A stretch of DNA of 64,000 bases from a filamentous cyanobacterium ESFC-1 (GCA_000380225.1 KB904821.1:3977795-4041794), one strand, 5' to 3'; shown: positions 25,690 to 35,191, numbered from the stretch's first letter. A program made the numbers and translations. Notes: generated by a model not told the origin, from the letters alone.

Positions 25690-26497
25690 TTTAGTTCTCA
25701 ACTTATTACCCTTATCTCCCATTTACCCGAACTATCTCACCGGGAGACATTTTCATGCTTTGTTTTTGACTTTAGTGAGTTCTGTTGACCCAGAATTGGG
25801 GGCAATGTTGCACAATTCTACGATGAATAAAGCCTTTACATTGTCGCCATTACAAATACAAAAACAAGGGATAGTAAAACAAACCTTGCAATGGGAATAT
25901 ACGCGGGAGATTAAGCCAGGTGTGCCTTGTTGGTGGCGGATTTCGTTGTTAGATGATGAGTTGTTTGGCCGTTTAACGAAACTGTGGTTAAATCTCAATC
26001 CGGAACAGCCTTGGCATTTGGGGTCAGCCGATTTAAAAATCACCAGTATCCTCGGTACAAAGCAATCAATACAGCCTTGGGCAAATGCTTGTTCTTATGA
26101 GCAATTATACGAAGAAGCGAGCGAAACGGAACGAGCGATTAATTTAGTTTTTTCGTCTCCAACGGCGTTTCGTCAGGGCAAGTATGACACGGCTTTACCC
26201 ACGCAGGAAACTGTTTTTAATAGTTTGTTAAGTCGTTGGCGCAAGTATAGTGGGATTGAGTTTGAGGAGATTAATTTTGACCCGGTTTTTCCCAGTTATT
26301 TTGATATTAAAACGGCGATTACAAAGGATTCTCGGAGTAAGTTTATCGGCTGTGTGGGGGCGATGGGGTATCGTATTTTAGGCGATCTTGAACCTATCCA
26401 AATTAAACAGTTGAATGCGTTAGCGGATTTTGCTTTGTATTGCGGTGTGGGGCGTAAAACGACGATGGGAATGGGAATGGTAAGGCGTGTCAGTTGA
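25679..26497 (+). CDS. cas6: CRISPR pre-crRNA endoribonuclease Cas6
   Basis: The 272-residue RAMP protein has an N-terminal TGRHFHALFLTLV segment with His residues that may be catalytic. A glycine-rich loop GVGRKTTMGMGMVRRV closes the C terminus, the hallmark of Cas6. It cleaves the repeat RNA, most likely leaving an 8-base ATTGAAAC handle on each crRNA. The start overlaps the preceding small gene by 11 bases. A 275-base gap with repeats separates it from cas4, so the effector and adaptation modules may have separate transcripts. Confidence 0.93.
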   Translation: MPHSLVLNLLPLSPIYPNYLTGRHFHALFLTLVSSVDPELGAMLHNSTMNKAFTLSPLQIQKQGIVKQTLQWEYTREIKPGVPCWWRISLLDDELFGRLTKLWLNLNPEQPWHLGSADLKITSILGTKQSIQPWANACSYEQLYEEASETERAINLVFSSPTAFRQGKYDTALPTQETVFNSLLSRWRKYSGIEFEEINFDPVFPSYFDIKTAITKDSRSKFIGCVGAMGYRILGDLEPIQIKQLNALADFALYCGVGRKTTMGMGMVRRVS

Positions 26498-26652
26498 CAG
26501 TTATCAGCCATCAGGTATCGCTCGAAGCTAGAAAAGTTGGGGCGAAAACTGTATAGGGCGGGCATTATAAACCATAATCAAAACAGGTTTTAATACCGAG
26601 ACAAAGCCTCTATGAGAGCATTTTTAGGTAGAACCTAGAAACGAGAATTAAA

Positions 26653-26738
26653 TGGTGGGTTACGGCGGATTCATAGATTGCAGTGAATAGCATAATAAAG
26701 TATTTCGGTGCGTTACGCTTCGCTAACGACACCCTACT
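26653..26738. repeat. Dispersed repeat pieces between cas6 and cas4
   Basis: The 275-base gap carries GGTGGGTTACGGCGGA at 26654 and GTGCGTTACGCTTCGC then TAACGACACCCTAC at 26708-26737. Both motifs recur in the repeat-rich gap at 50850-51000. No gene is visible here. The AT-rich end just before cas4 could hold a promoter for the adaptation genes. Confidence 0.7.
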
Positions 26739-26772
26739 TAATCTTTGAGATTTATTACTACTAGAAAATACC

Positions 26773-27366
26773 ATGAATGAATCAGAATATATCCCCATTG
26801 CGGCGTTGAATCAATATGCTTATTGTCCCCATCGGTGTTGGCGGATGTTTTGTGCGGGGGAGTTTACGGAGAATGAGTACACCATCGAGGGGACGAGTTT
26901 GCACGATCGCGTCCACAGTTTGAGCCAAGAAAAACAAGGCGAGGATTGGCAGATTCGGGCGATTTGGTTGAAATCTCGGCAATACGGTTTAATTGGTAAA
27001 TCTGACCTGATTGAAGCCAGTAATGGTGAGATTTTTCCGGTGGAATATAAACGAGGTCGCAAGGGAGAGTGGGATAACGACGAGTTGCAGGTGGGCGCAC
27101 AAGCGTTGTGTTTGGAGGAAATGACGGGAAAATCAATCAAAATTGGCTATGTTTACTACGCTCACTCTCACCACCGCCAGGAAGTGGAGATTTCTGAAGA
27201 TTTGCGCGATCGCGTCCGTCAAACCATTACCGACATTCAAAGGCTATTTACCGACAATATCGTGCCGCAAGCGGTATATTCGCCTCGATGTCGCGGTTGT
27301 AGTCTCAAAAGCCGTTGTTTGCCCCAAGCTACGGCAAAAGTCGCTCGTTATCAAGAAATTTCGTAA
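26773..27366 (+). CDS. cas4: CRISPR-associated exonuclease Cas4
   Basis: The 197-residue protein has the PD-(D/E)xK core GKSDLIEA and FPVEYKRGRKG. It also has an iron-sulfur cluster ligand set of C18 (YAYCPHRC) with C173, C176 and C182 (PRCRGCSLKSRC). Cas4 trims prespacers and helps choose the PAM end before integration by Cas1-Cas2. It heads the cas4-cas1-cas2 set; cas1 starts 16 bases after its stop. Length and motifs are standard. Confidence 0.93.
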   Translation: MNESEYIPIAALNQYAYCPHRCWRMFCAGEFTENEYTIEGTSLHDRVHSLSQEKQGEDWQIRAIWLKSRQYGLIGKSDLIEASNGEIFPVEYKRGRKGEWDNDELQVGAQALCLEEMTGKSIKIGYVYYAHSHHRQEVEISEDLRDRVRQTITDIQRLFTDNIVPQAVYSPRCRGCSLKSRCLPQATAKVARYQEIS

Positions 27367-27382
27367 AGTTAAGGAGAACAAA

Positions 27383-28387
27383 ATGGGAACAGTTTATGTG
27401 TTGGAAGAAGATGCCTTTATCGGAAAGGTAGACGAACGGTTAACGGTGAAAGCGGATAAAAAACGGCTGTTGGATGTACCGTTGATTAAGGTGGAAGGCT
27501 TGGTAATTCTGGGACGAGCGACGCTTTCCCCGGCGGTAGTGATAGAATTGCTAGAACGTCACATTTCCGTGAGTTATCTAACCCGGACGGGGCGTTATCT
27601 GGGGCGATTAGAACCAGAAGCGACGAAAAATATCTTTGTGCGAAAGGCGCAGTGGTTGGCTATCGGAGAATCAAAACAAGCGATTCATGCGGCGGGTGGC
27701 TTTATCCGAGGGAAGCTGAAAAACTACCGCAACGCCTTATTGCGTCGTCAACGGAAAAACCCAGAACTTGACTTACAACAACCGTTAAAGCGCTTAGAGA
27801 ATGCGATCGCGCCCTTGGATGAAAAATCTAGCATCAACTCATTGCGGGGGCTAGAAGGGGCGGGAAGTGCTGCGTATTTCGGCAGTTTCGACAATCTGAT
27901 TCAGAATAAAAGCTTTCAGTTTCGAGATCGCAACCGCCGTCCCCCTACTGACCCCGTTAACGCTATGCTCAGTTTAGGGTACGCTCTCTTACGTCACGAT
28001 GTCCAGAGTGCGGTAAATCTGGTCGGCTTTGACCCCTATCTCGGTTATCTCCACGTTGAGCGTTATGGTCGTCCCTCCCTAGCCCTCGATCTCATGGAGG
28101 AGTTTCGTCCTTTGGTGGTGGATGCGGTGGTGTTGAATGCCATCAACAAAAATCACCTCTCTCCTGATGATTTTAGCAGCGAACCCCTCAGCAAAGCCGT
28201 CTCCCTGACTCCTGACGGTCTCAAAATCTTTCTGCGGTTGTACGAACAAAAGAAACAAACCCAATTCAAGCATCCCGTCTTCAAGCGTCAGTGTACTTAC
28301 CAGGAGGCTTTTGAATGGCAAGCCCGTTTACTCGCGAAGTATCTCATGGCAGAAACAGATAAATATCCCCCTTTAATCCTGAAATAA
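27383..28387 (+). CDS. cas1: CRISPR integrase Cas1
   Basis: I set the start at the ATG at 27383, six bases after AAGGAGA, giving 334 residues from MGTVYVLEEDAFIGKVDERL. A longer in-frame reading from 27143 would run through cas4 and is rejected. The metal site is intact: E158 in RGLEGAGSAAYFG, H224 in GYLHVERYGRPS, and D236/E239 in LALDLMEEFRP. Cas1 integrates new spacers at the leader end of the array together with Cas2. It is 12 bases upstream of cas2. Confidence 0.95.
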   Translation: MGTVYVLEEDAFIGKVDERLTVKADKKRLLDVPLIKVEGLVILGRATLSPAVVIELLERHISVSYLTRTGRYLGRLEPEATKNIFVRKAQWLAIGESKQAIHAAGGFIRGKLKNYRNALLRRQRKNPELDLQQPLKRLENAIAPLDEKSSINSLRGLEGAGSAAYFGSFDNLIQNKSFQFRDRNRRPPTDPVNAMLSLGYALLRHDVQSAVNLVGFDPYLGYLHVERYGRPSLALDLMEEFRPLVVDAVVLNAINKNHLSPDDFSSEPLSKAVSLTPDGLKIFLRLYEQKKQTQFKHPVFKRQCTYQEAFEWQARLLAKYLMAETDKYPPLILK

Positions 28388-28399
28388 CTTATTGACCTT

Positions 28400-28687
28400 A
28401 TGTTTGTCACGATTAGTTACGATATCTCCGACGATCGCCGCCGCACGAAGATTCACAAAATTCTGAAATCCTACGGTCAATGGATGCAGTACAGTATATT
28501 TGAATGCGAATTGACCCCAACTCAGTATGCCAAGTTGCGATCGCGTCTCAACAAACTCATCAAATCTGAAACCGACAGCATCCGTTTTTATTTCCTCTGT
28601 GCTTGCTGTCAGGGTAAAATCGAACGCATTGGCGGTGAAATGCCCAGGGATGACACGATTTTCTTTGCAGAATGCGCCGATGGGTAG
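28400..28687 (+). CDS. cas2: CRISPR-associated Cas2
   Basis: The 95-residue ferredoxin-fold protein starts MFVTISYDISDDRRRTKIHK with the conserved Asp at position 8. It also has the VQYSVFEC-like strand (here MQYSIFECELTPTQ) and DSIRFYFLC. Cas2 dimerises and bridges two Cas1 dimers in the adaptation complex. It is the last cas gene, 214 bases before the first repeat. Confidence 0.95.
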   Translation: MFVTISYDISDDRRRTKIHKILKSYGQWMQYSIFECELTPTQYAKLRSRLNKLIKSETDSIRFYFLCACCQGKIERIGGEMPRDDTIFFAECADG

Positions 28688-28901
28688 GTGTGGATTTTCC
28701 GTTTTGGGTGCGACGGGGGTCAAAGCTAGACGGGGTAAGGGTTTGACCCGCCTCGGCTTCGCAACCCACGGGCGCACCTTATTTCATGGGGGTTTCAGCG
28801 ATTTTGGGGTTGTGTTCTGGGGGCAGTGGTGCTACACTAAGGTATGTCCGGCGCAACTGCACCTTGAAAAGTACATATTCTCTGGGTTTCAAAGGCCTGC
28901 G
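28688..28901 (+). promoter_or_regulatory. CRISPR leader with putative promoter
   Basis: This 214-base segment separates cas2 from the first repeat. TTGTGT (28810) and TACACT (28833) are spaced by 17 bases and would start the pre-crRNA about 60 bases before repeat 1. The orientation fits repeats ending in GAAAC and the leader end being next to the adaptation genes. The leader is G-rich on the plus strand. There is a GTTTCAAAG just before the first repeat. Confidence 0.6.
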
Positions 28902-31900
28902 GTCGCAATTCCTAATAATCCCTATGAGGGATTGAAACAGTCGCGATCGCCTTTCCTCCCCCACCACCAGGCAGTCGCAATTCCTAATAATCCCTATGAG
29001 GGATTGAAACGGTATAAGTCCACATTTCCCGCCCCCTTTCAAAAAGTCGCAATTCCTAATAATCCCTATGAGGGATTGAAACGTAGCCGAATTGATTTAT
29101 CAATCGATGATTACTCGAAAGTCGCAATTCCTAATAATCCCTATGAGGGATTGAAACAACTCATCAATGACCGACTGCTGAATAAAGTCTTGTCGCAATT
29201 CCTAATAATCCCTATGAGGGATTGAAACAAAGGAAATGCCATTATTATTCCTGTTATTAATAGTCGCAATTCCTAATAATCCCTATGAGGGATTGAAACT
29301 CAAAGTAAAATCTAGCTTGGCGGCTAAAAACCGTCGCAATTCCTAATAATCCCTATGAGGGATTGAAACGGAAAAGCGATTTCTGAACCATTACCGATGC
29401 AAGTCGCAATTCCTAATAATCCCTATGAGGGATTGAAACTCTCTTTAATATTCATAAGATAAAGCCTCTTTAAAGTCGCAATTCCTAATAATCCCTATGA
29501 GGGATTGAAACGGGGAATTTTGTGGTAGGTGCTATCATGGAAAAAGTCGCAATTCCTAATAATCCCTATGAGGGATTGAAACGACCGGATATCTATGCGA
29601 ACGGGAACCTTAGCCGGGTTGTCGCAATTCCTAATAATCCCTATGAGGGATTGAAACCGTTTAGCCGCTTATGGCTCTTTTTCCCATGAACAGGTCGCAA
29701 TTCCTAATAATCCCTATGAGGGATTGAAACCGGTAAAGAGCATTTCAACGCCAATCGTCGCAAGAGTCGCAATTCCTAATAATCCCTATGAGGGATTGAA
29801 ACCGATAGTTATGTTCGCATATATGATTGCAACTATGTCGCAATTCCTAATAATCCCTATGAGGGATTGAAACCTTTAGAAATTTCAGCAGCCTCAATTT
29901 CTAAATCGTCGCAATTCCTAATAATCCCTATGAGGGATTGAAACGTTGATAGAAGAACCGCCCCCAGAACCGCCACCGTCGCAATTCCTAATAATCCCTA
30001 TGAGGGATTGAAACCTCCAGAGGCATGAAGTTTGCCAGTCGATTTAAAGCCCGTCGCAATTCCTAATAATCCCTATGAGGGATTGAAACTAACGGTTCAA
30101 TCGGCTTTAACGGTAGTTTCTCTGGTCGCAATTCCTAATAATCCCTATGAGGGATTGAAACTTACAAGAAATCCTTAGTAAATGAATGAGCAAATGTCGC
30201 AATTCCTAATAATCCCTATGAGGGATTGAAACCACTTATTCTGGCGGATATATAACCACCACAAGCGTCGCAATTCCTAATAATCCCTATGAGGGATTGA
30301 AACTTCAAGGTTAAATAGATGCCATAAAATAAATGAGAGTCGCAATTCCTAATAATCCCTATGAGGGATTGAAACATAGCGCTTGGCACTAAGTACATAT
30401 ACGCGTTCAGAGTCGCAATTCCTAATAATCCCTATGAGGGATTGAAACAAAAGACCGCTTGAATAGCTCATCAAGTGTCAAGACCAGTCGCAATTCCTAA
30501 TAATCCCTATGAGGGATTGAAACAAGACAGTTTCCGAGTTGTTGTCGTTGCGTTCTAACGTCGCAATTCCTAATAATCCCTATGAGGGATTGAAACAAAA
30601 GGATTAACGGCGATCGGATTGCGGTTAACTCGTCGCAATTCCTAATAATCCCTATGAGGGATTGAAACATAATTCTTTGGTAGCTTCGGGGTTTCAATCC
30701 CTGTCGCAATTCCTAATAATCCCTATGAGGGATTGAAACATACACACTCTGGGAAGTATGAGTAAGAGACAAATGTCGCAATTCCTAATAATCCCTATGA
30801 GGGATTGAAACAGAAAAAACGGTAGTTACAACGGTAAGCAACGGTGGGTCGCAATTCCTAATAATCCCTATGAGGGATTGAAACGCGGTATGGGGGCTTA
30901 AGCGACCGGGAAACCCAGAGTCGCAATTCCTAATAATCCCTATGAGGGATTGAAACCAAAAAGGGAAAAAGCGCGGTGAGCTAGTTTATGTCGCAATTCC
31001 TAATAATCCCTATGAGGGATTGAAACCGATTCATCCTGACAGATTGCATGATTGTTGTATGCAGTCGCAATTCCTAATAATCCCTATGAGGGATTGAAAC
31101 TAAGTTGCTTTGCAATCCATACTAATGATGAATCTGAGTCGCAATTCCTAATAATCCCTATGAGGGATTGAAACGTGGCATTGAATAATGCCATGCGTAC
31201 AGCGTACGTCGCAATTCCTAATAATCCCTATGAGGGATTGAAACTTTTTTAAGTCCGCAGCTTCTTCTGAATCAATCGTCGCAATTCCTAATAATCCCTA
31301 TGAGGGATTGAAACTTACAATCGGGCTTCTTTGGCAAGCCGTTACAAGGTCGCAATTCCTAATAATCCCTATGAGGGATTGAAACAGATTGACGCTGTTC
31401 GTACAGAGCTTACTTTTTAGTCGCAATTCCTAATAATCCCTATGAGGGATTGAAACCAGTTTTTTGAGGATGCTGCGGCTTGGGGAATGAGTCGCAATTC
31501 CTAATAATCCCTATGAGGGATTGAAACTTATATCCCATCCGGAATCGTTGGCAAAAACCGTCGCAATTCCTAATAATCCCTATGAGGGATTGAAACAGAA
31601 TATTAGCAAACAAAACTTGGAGTTCTCAAGGTCGCAATTCCTAATAATCCCTATGAGGGATTGAAACGGTTAATTGACCCGAACACTAATCAGTATCTTC
31701 AAGTCGCAATTCCTAATAATCCCTATGAGGGATTGAAACAACACTAAAAGGCATTCAACAGCAACAGGCAATAGCCATCTAGTCGCAATTCCTAATAATC
31801 CCTATGAGGGATTGAAACGCCGAGACGACACAGATGTCGCGATCGCGTCTCAGGTCGCAATTCCTAATAATCCCTATGAGGGATTGAAACAGCAAAATTG

Positions 31901-32111
31901 GGATGGTGAGCATATAACTCTAGAGTCGCAATTCCTAATAATCCCTATGAGGGATTGAAACTTTATCTTCGAGTTCGCAAGTTCTTTGGATAATATCTCT
32001 AGTCGCAATTCCTAATAATCCCTATGAGGGATTGAAACTAATAAAATCCCTAAATAGCCGTCCGGTAAGACTTCGTCGCAATTCCTAATAATCCCTATGA
32101 GGGATTGAAAC
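28902..32111 (+). CRISPR. Type I-D CRISPR array: 45 repeats, 44 spacers
   Basis: The repeat is 37 bases, starting GTCGCAATTCCTAATAATCC and ending CTATGAGGGATTGAAAC. It contains the hairpin AATCCC-TATGA-GGGATT and leaves ATTGAAAC as the likely 5' handle. I count 45 copies by their start positions, and all those I inspected are identical, including the last one (32075-32111). Spacers are mostly 33-38 bases, with a few longer (42 at 31740-31781). I saw no duplicate spacers. Two spacers contain the HIP1 octamer (near 28942 and 31840), and one (30669-30702) ends in the reverse complement of the repeat 3' end. Transcription is left to right, with the leader and newest spacers at the cas2 side. Confidence 0.99.
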
Positions 32112-32192
32112 GAAACCAATGGAGAAAAAAGGGCTAAAGCCCTTACTACAAACTGCCTAGAAAGACGGTTTAGTCAAAATATCAAGCTCAAA

Positions 32193-32264
<72 letters not shown>

Positions 32265-32318
32265 GAAACACCTTAACTAGAGTAACATAGTTACGCGAGT
32301 ATTAGCAACTATTTTGTA

Positions 32319-32897
32319 ATGCCTTCTGGAAAAACCCACGATCGCGTAACCTTGTGGAGTCTACCCTGGCTGGTGGGAATCAGCTTCGGCATTACTCGCA
32401 GTGGAGAATTGACCCTGATCCTCGCGGGGGGCTATTTATTTAGCGGCTTGATGTTTGGCCCGGATTTAGACATCTACTCCGTCCAATACAAACGCTGGGG
32501 CATTTTACGGCATATTTGGTTACCCTATCAAAAAACCCTGCGCCATCGCTCGAAATTGTCTCACGGGTTGATTGTGGGGACGGTGTTGCGGGTGGTGTAT
32601 TTGTTAACCCTGGTGGCATTAATTGGGGCGTTAGGAGTCGCGATCGCGCAGCTTGTGTTAGGATTTCCCTGGAACTGGCAAGATTTCGCCCAAAGCCTCA
32701 AAATGGGCTTAATACACTATCGCCTAGAAGCGATCGCCCTCTGGGTGGGGTTAGAATTAGGGGCAGTGAGTCATATCCTCACAGACACAATTGGATCGCG
32801 CTACAAACGCCTGCAACGTCGCCAAAGTAAGCCCAAAAAAGCTCAAACTCGCCGCAAAACCAAGAGAAAAACGAGCAGAAACTCGCGATCGCGTTAA
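32319..32897 (+). CDS. DUF2227-type putative metal-binding membrane protein
   Basis: The 192-residue protein begins MPSGKTHDRVTLWSLPWLVG, the usual start of this family. It has GPDLDIYSVQYKRWG and LRHRSKLSHGLIVGT, where conserved Asp and His could bind metal. There are three to four hydrophobic segments and a strongly basic Arg/Lys tail. A later GAVSHILTDTIGS adds another His/Asp pair. The family is widespread in cyanobacteria without known function. mazG follows after 32 bases on the same strand. Confidence 0.8.
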   Translation: MPSGKTHDRVTLWSLPWLVGISFGITRSGELTLILAGGYLFSGLMFGPDLDIYSVQYKRWGILRHIWLPYQKTLRHRSKLSHGLIVGTVLRVVYLLTLVALIGALGVAIAQLVLGFPWNWQDFAQSLKMGLIHYRLEAIALWVGLELGAVSHILTDTIGSRYKRLQRRQSKPKKAQTRRKTKRKTSRNSRSR

Positions 32898-32929
32898 CAA
32901 TAGAAAAAGTTTTGTGTAGGATTTTTTCT

Positions 32930-33796
32930 ATGTCTCTCTCCTCAGAAACCTCCCAAGCCATTTTAGCCGCATTGGATCGTTTAGTTGCCGTTGTCGCCCA
33001 GTTGCGATCGCCCCAGGGGGGATGTCCTTGGGATTTAGCCCAAACCGCCGAAAGCCTCATTCCCTACGTTATTGAGGAAGCCTACGAAGTGGTAGACGCA
33101 ATTCGCAGTGGAGATTCAGACCATCTCGCAGAAGAATTAGGAGACTTACTCCTCCAAGTCGTTTTGCAAGCCCAAGTTGCCACAGATAACAACCAGTTTA
33201 CCCTCAAAGAAGTTGCTGACGGCATAGCTGCTAAACTCATTCGCAGACATCCCCATGTCTTCGGAGATGTAGAAGTCCAAAACGTCGAAGAAGTCCACCT
33301 CAACTGGGAACAAATCAAAGCCCAAGAAAAGGGAGAAACCCTAGCCGAAACCCAACGTTTAAGCCGCAAACTAAAGCGATATGCCCGCAGTTTACCGCCC
33401 CTTTTAGCCAGCGAGAAAATATCCAAGAAAGCGGCAAAAGCTGGCTTTGAGTGGGAGAATTCCGAAGGAGTTTGGCAGAAATTCGATGAAGAATTAGCCG
33501 AGTTTAAAGAAGCCCTCGCTACCGAAGACAAAGCCCACCAAGAAGCCGAATTAGGCGATTTGTTCTTCACTTTAGTTAATATTGCCCGTTGGTACAATCT
33601 CGACCCGTCTGCGGCATTACAAGGCACAAACAAGCGCTTTATCCAGCGTTTAGAAGCAATGGAAATGGTGTGCGATCGCCCCCTAAATGATTACACTATC
33701 GAAGAATTAGAAGCAATGTGGCAACAAGCGAAAAAGAAACTCGCTCAAGAAGCCGCCTCAAGACAAGAAAAACTCATAAATCCCCAAACCAATTAA
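32930..33796 (+). CDS. mazG: Nucleoside triphosphate pyrophosphohydrolase MazG
   Basis: The 288-residue protein holds two MazG domains. The first has CPWDLAQTAESLIPYVIEEA followed by EELGDLLLQVV, and the second EAELGDLFFTLVNIARW; the E-E-x12-E-x2-D metal pattern is visible in the first. It hydrolyses non-canonical or excess NTPs to NMP and pyrophosphate. I start at the ATG at 32930 (MSLSSETSQ) rather than the in-frame TTG/GTG-type start six codons earlier. Its 3' end overlaps the convergent mntP gene by 39 bases. Confidence 0.92.
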   Translation: MSLSSETSQAILAALDRLVAVVAQLRSPQGGCPWDLAQTAESLIPYVIEEAYEVVDAIRSGDSDHLAEELGDLLLQVVLQAQVATDNNQFTLKEVADGIAAKLIRRHPHVFGDVEVQNVEEVHLNWEQIKAQEKGETLAETQRLSRKLKRYARSLPPLLASEKISKKAAKAGFEWENSEGVWQKFDEELAEFKEALATEDKAHQEAELGDLFFTLVNIARWYNLDPSAALQGTNKRFIQRLEAMEMVCDRPLNDYTIEELEAMWQQAKKKLAQEAASRQEKLINPQTN

Positions 33797-34330
33797 CAAC
33801 AATCCCGACAGAAACTCCAAACGACGACCGGAAAATTGCGTTGCAATCAAGTTACCCAAAAAGAAACCGCCCCCAATGGTCAGCAAACTCGATAAAAAGC
33901 TCAAAACGCTGGTCAAAATAACATTGAGTTGTGCCAACCCCGCACCAATTCCCGTCCCGAAGTTGGTAATAGTTAACGCCAAACCCAAGATTACAGCATC
34001 CGATAGCTTTAAATTCGCATTTTGTTGAATATAAAACTCGCGAGAATCTGCCGTTTTAAACTTGCGAATTAATAAGTTAACAACCGTCCCCAAACCAATC
34101 AAAATCAAAACAAAACTACCAATTTGCTGCGCCAAATCCCTAGACCAAAAAGCCGCCAACCAATCCCCAAACGTCATCGCCAAAAAGGTACTGACTCCCG
34201 ACAAAAGCGCGATCGCGCCATTGGCAATCCAACCAATTTTAACCTGTCGGACGCTATAAGCCACCCCCACCGCAAAGTTATCAATATTGGTCGAAAGGGC
34301 TAATAAAATCGAAGCAATAACTGTTTCCAT
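33758..34330 (-). CDS. mntP: MntP/YtaF-family putative manganese efflux protein
   Basis: The 190-residue protein has six predicted membrane segments and the repeated motif of the family: LLALSTNIDNFAVGVAYS near the N terminus and ALTITNFGTGIGAGLAQLN in the second half. The buried Asp (ID at about 16-17) and Asn residues are likely cation ligands. MntP exports Mn2+; the YtaF branch is less well studied, so the substrate is an inference. A 127-bp MITE ends 8 bases upstream of the ATG, so transcription and ribosome binding must use MITE sequence. The 3' end overlaps mazG. Confidence 0.82.
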   Translation of the reverse strand: METVIASILLALSTNIDNFAVGVAYSVRQVKIGWIANGAIALLSGVSTFLAMTFGDWLAAFWSRDLAQQIGSFVLILIGLGTVVNLLIRKFKTADSREFYIQQNANLKLSDAVILGLALTITNFGTGIGAGLAQLNVILTSVLSFLSSLLTIGGGFFLGNLIATQFSGRRLEFLSGLLLIGLGIYEFFLS

Positions 34331-34338
34331 TGGAATTA

Positions 34339-34465
34339 TATAGCAGTAAGCAAAGCGGTTAGGACGTTTTAGGGTTTGCCCTCACCCCAACCCCTCTCCC
34401 ACGGGAGGAGGGGCTGATTTTCTGAGGATGGATATGGTGTCTTAACCGCTTTGGCGGTTGCTATA
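34339..34465. mobile_element. MITE family 2 (127 bp) in the mntP leader
   Basis: The ends TATAGCAGTAAGCAAAGCGG and, reversed, TATAGCAACCGCCAAAGCGG form inverted repeats of about 27 positions with few mismatches. Inside is a copy of the CCCCTCTCCC hairpin repeat also found at 16353. No transposase is encoded. The element lies between the divergent mntP and Uma2 genes, close to the mntP start. Confidence 0.75.
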
Positions 34466-34549
34466 AATAATAAACTATGAATCATGCTGAAAATCAAAAA
34501 TACAGTACAATTAAATAATGAGTTGAGGGCAGCACAAGGAGATTAAGAA

Positions 34550-35191
34550 ATGTTGACGGTTGTTTCACCTCAAAAACTTTATCTTTCCGCCGGGACAGTC
34601 ATGCGATCGCCTGCAACCTGGCAAGAATATCAAAATTTGTGCGAACAAAGAGGAGATAATTCTATTCCTCGACTGAAATATCGTTCAGGAGAAATATTAC
34701 TCATATCTCCTGTGTTCAAACATAGTAAAAATGCTAGTCTAATTGCTGCTATTATCACAACCTTATTAGATTTTCACGAACAGGAATATGACGCATTTAC
34801 ACCCATAACTATGCAGCTACCCACCATAAGCGGCATTGAACCCGATTATTGCTTTTATATTGATAATTGGCCAGTAGTTGCAGGGAAAGAACGAATTAAT
34901 TGGGGCAACGATCCACCGCCCGATTTAGTTTTAGAAATTGATGTTACCAGCTATTCAGATGTTAAAGATTATCTTCCTTATCAAGTTCCTGAAATCTGGT
35001 TATTTCGCAATCAAGAATTGCTAATTTACCAACTCCAAGAAAATGAATATATCCTCCATTCCCACAGTCGGTATTTTCCCGATATGAATCTAGCCGAAAT
35101 AGTAACGCAATGTTTAAAAACTGCCTACCAACGCAATACAAGTGCAGCAATTCGGGTGTTACGGCAAAAGTTAGCAGGAAATAGTCTCTAA
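34550..35191 (+). CDS. Uma2 family (DUF820) restriction-endonuclease-like protein
   Basis: The 213-residue protein has the Uma2 pattern with a PD-(D/E)xK-like core: KYRSGEILLISPVFKHSKNA, then IEPDYCFYID, PPPDLVLEIDVTSYS and YQVPEIWLFRNQEL. These genes are multicopy in cyanobacteria and of uncertain role; nuclease activity has not been established for most. It starts at the ATG at 34550 after AAGGAG. It is followed by the 3 x 104 bp tandem repeat. Confidence 0.88.
   Translation: MLTVVSPQKLYLSAGTVMRSPATWQEYQNLCEQRGDNSIPRLKYRSGEILLISPVFKHSKNASLIAAIITTLLDFHEQEYDAFTPITMQLPTISGIEPDYCFYIDNWPVVAGKERINWGNDPPPDLVLEIDVTSYSDVKDYLPYQVPEIWLFRNQELLIYQLQENEYILHSHSRYFPDMNLAEIVTQCLKTAYQRNTSAAIRVLRQKLAGNSL

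Noticed and set aside
27143-27382. N-terminal extension of cas1 through cas4
   Set aside because: It lies in another frame of cas4, and the ATG at 27383 has a good Shine-Dalgarno and the conserved Cas1 start.
28527-29225. Open frame overlapping cas2 and entering the CRISPR array
   Set aside because: It contains the translated repeat several times and shares bases with cas2. Minus-strand frames at 28779, 30216 and 30497 are also translated repeats.
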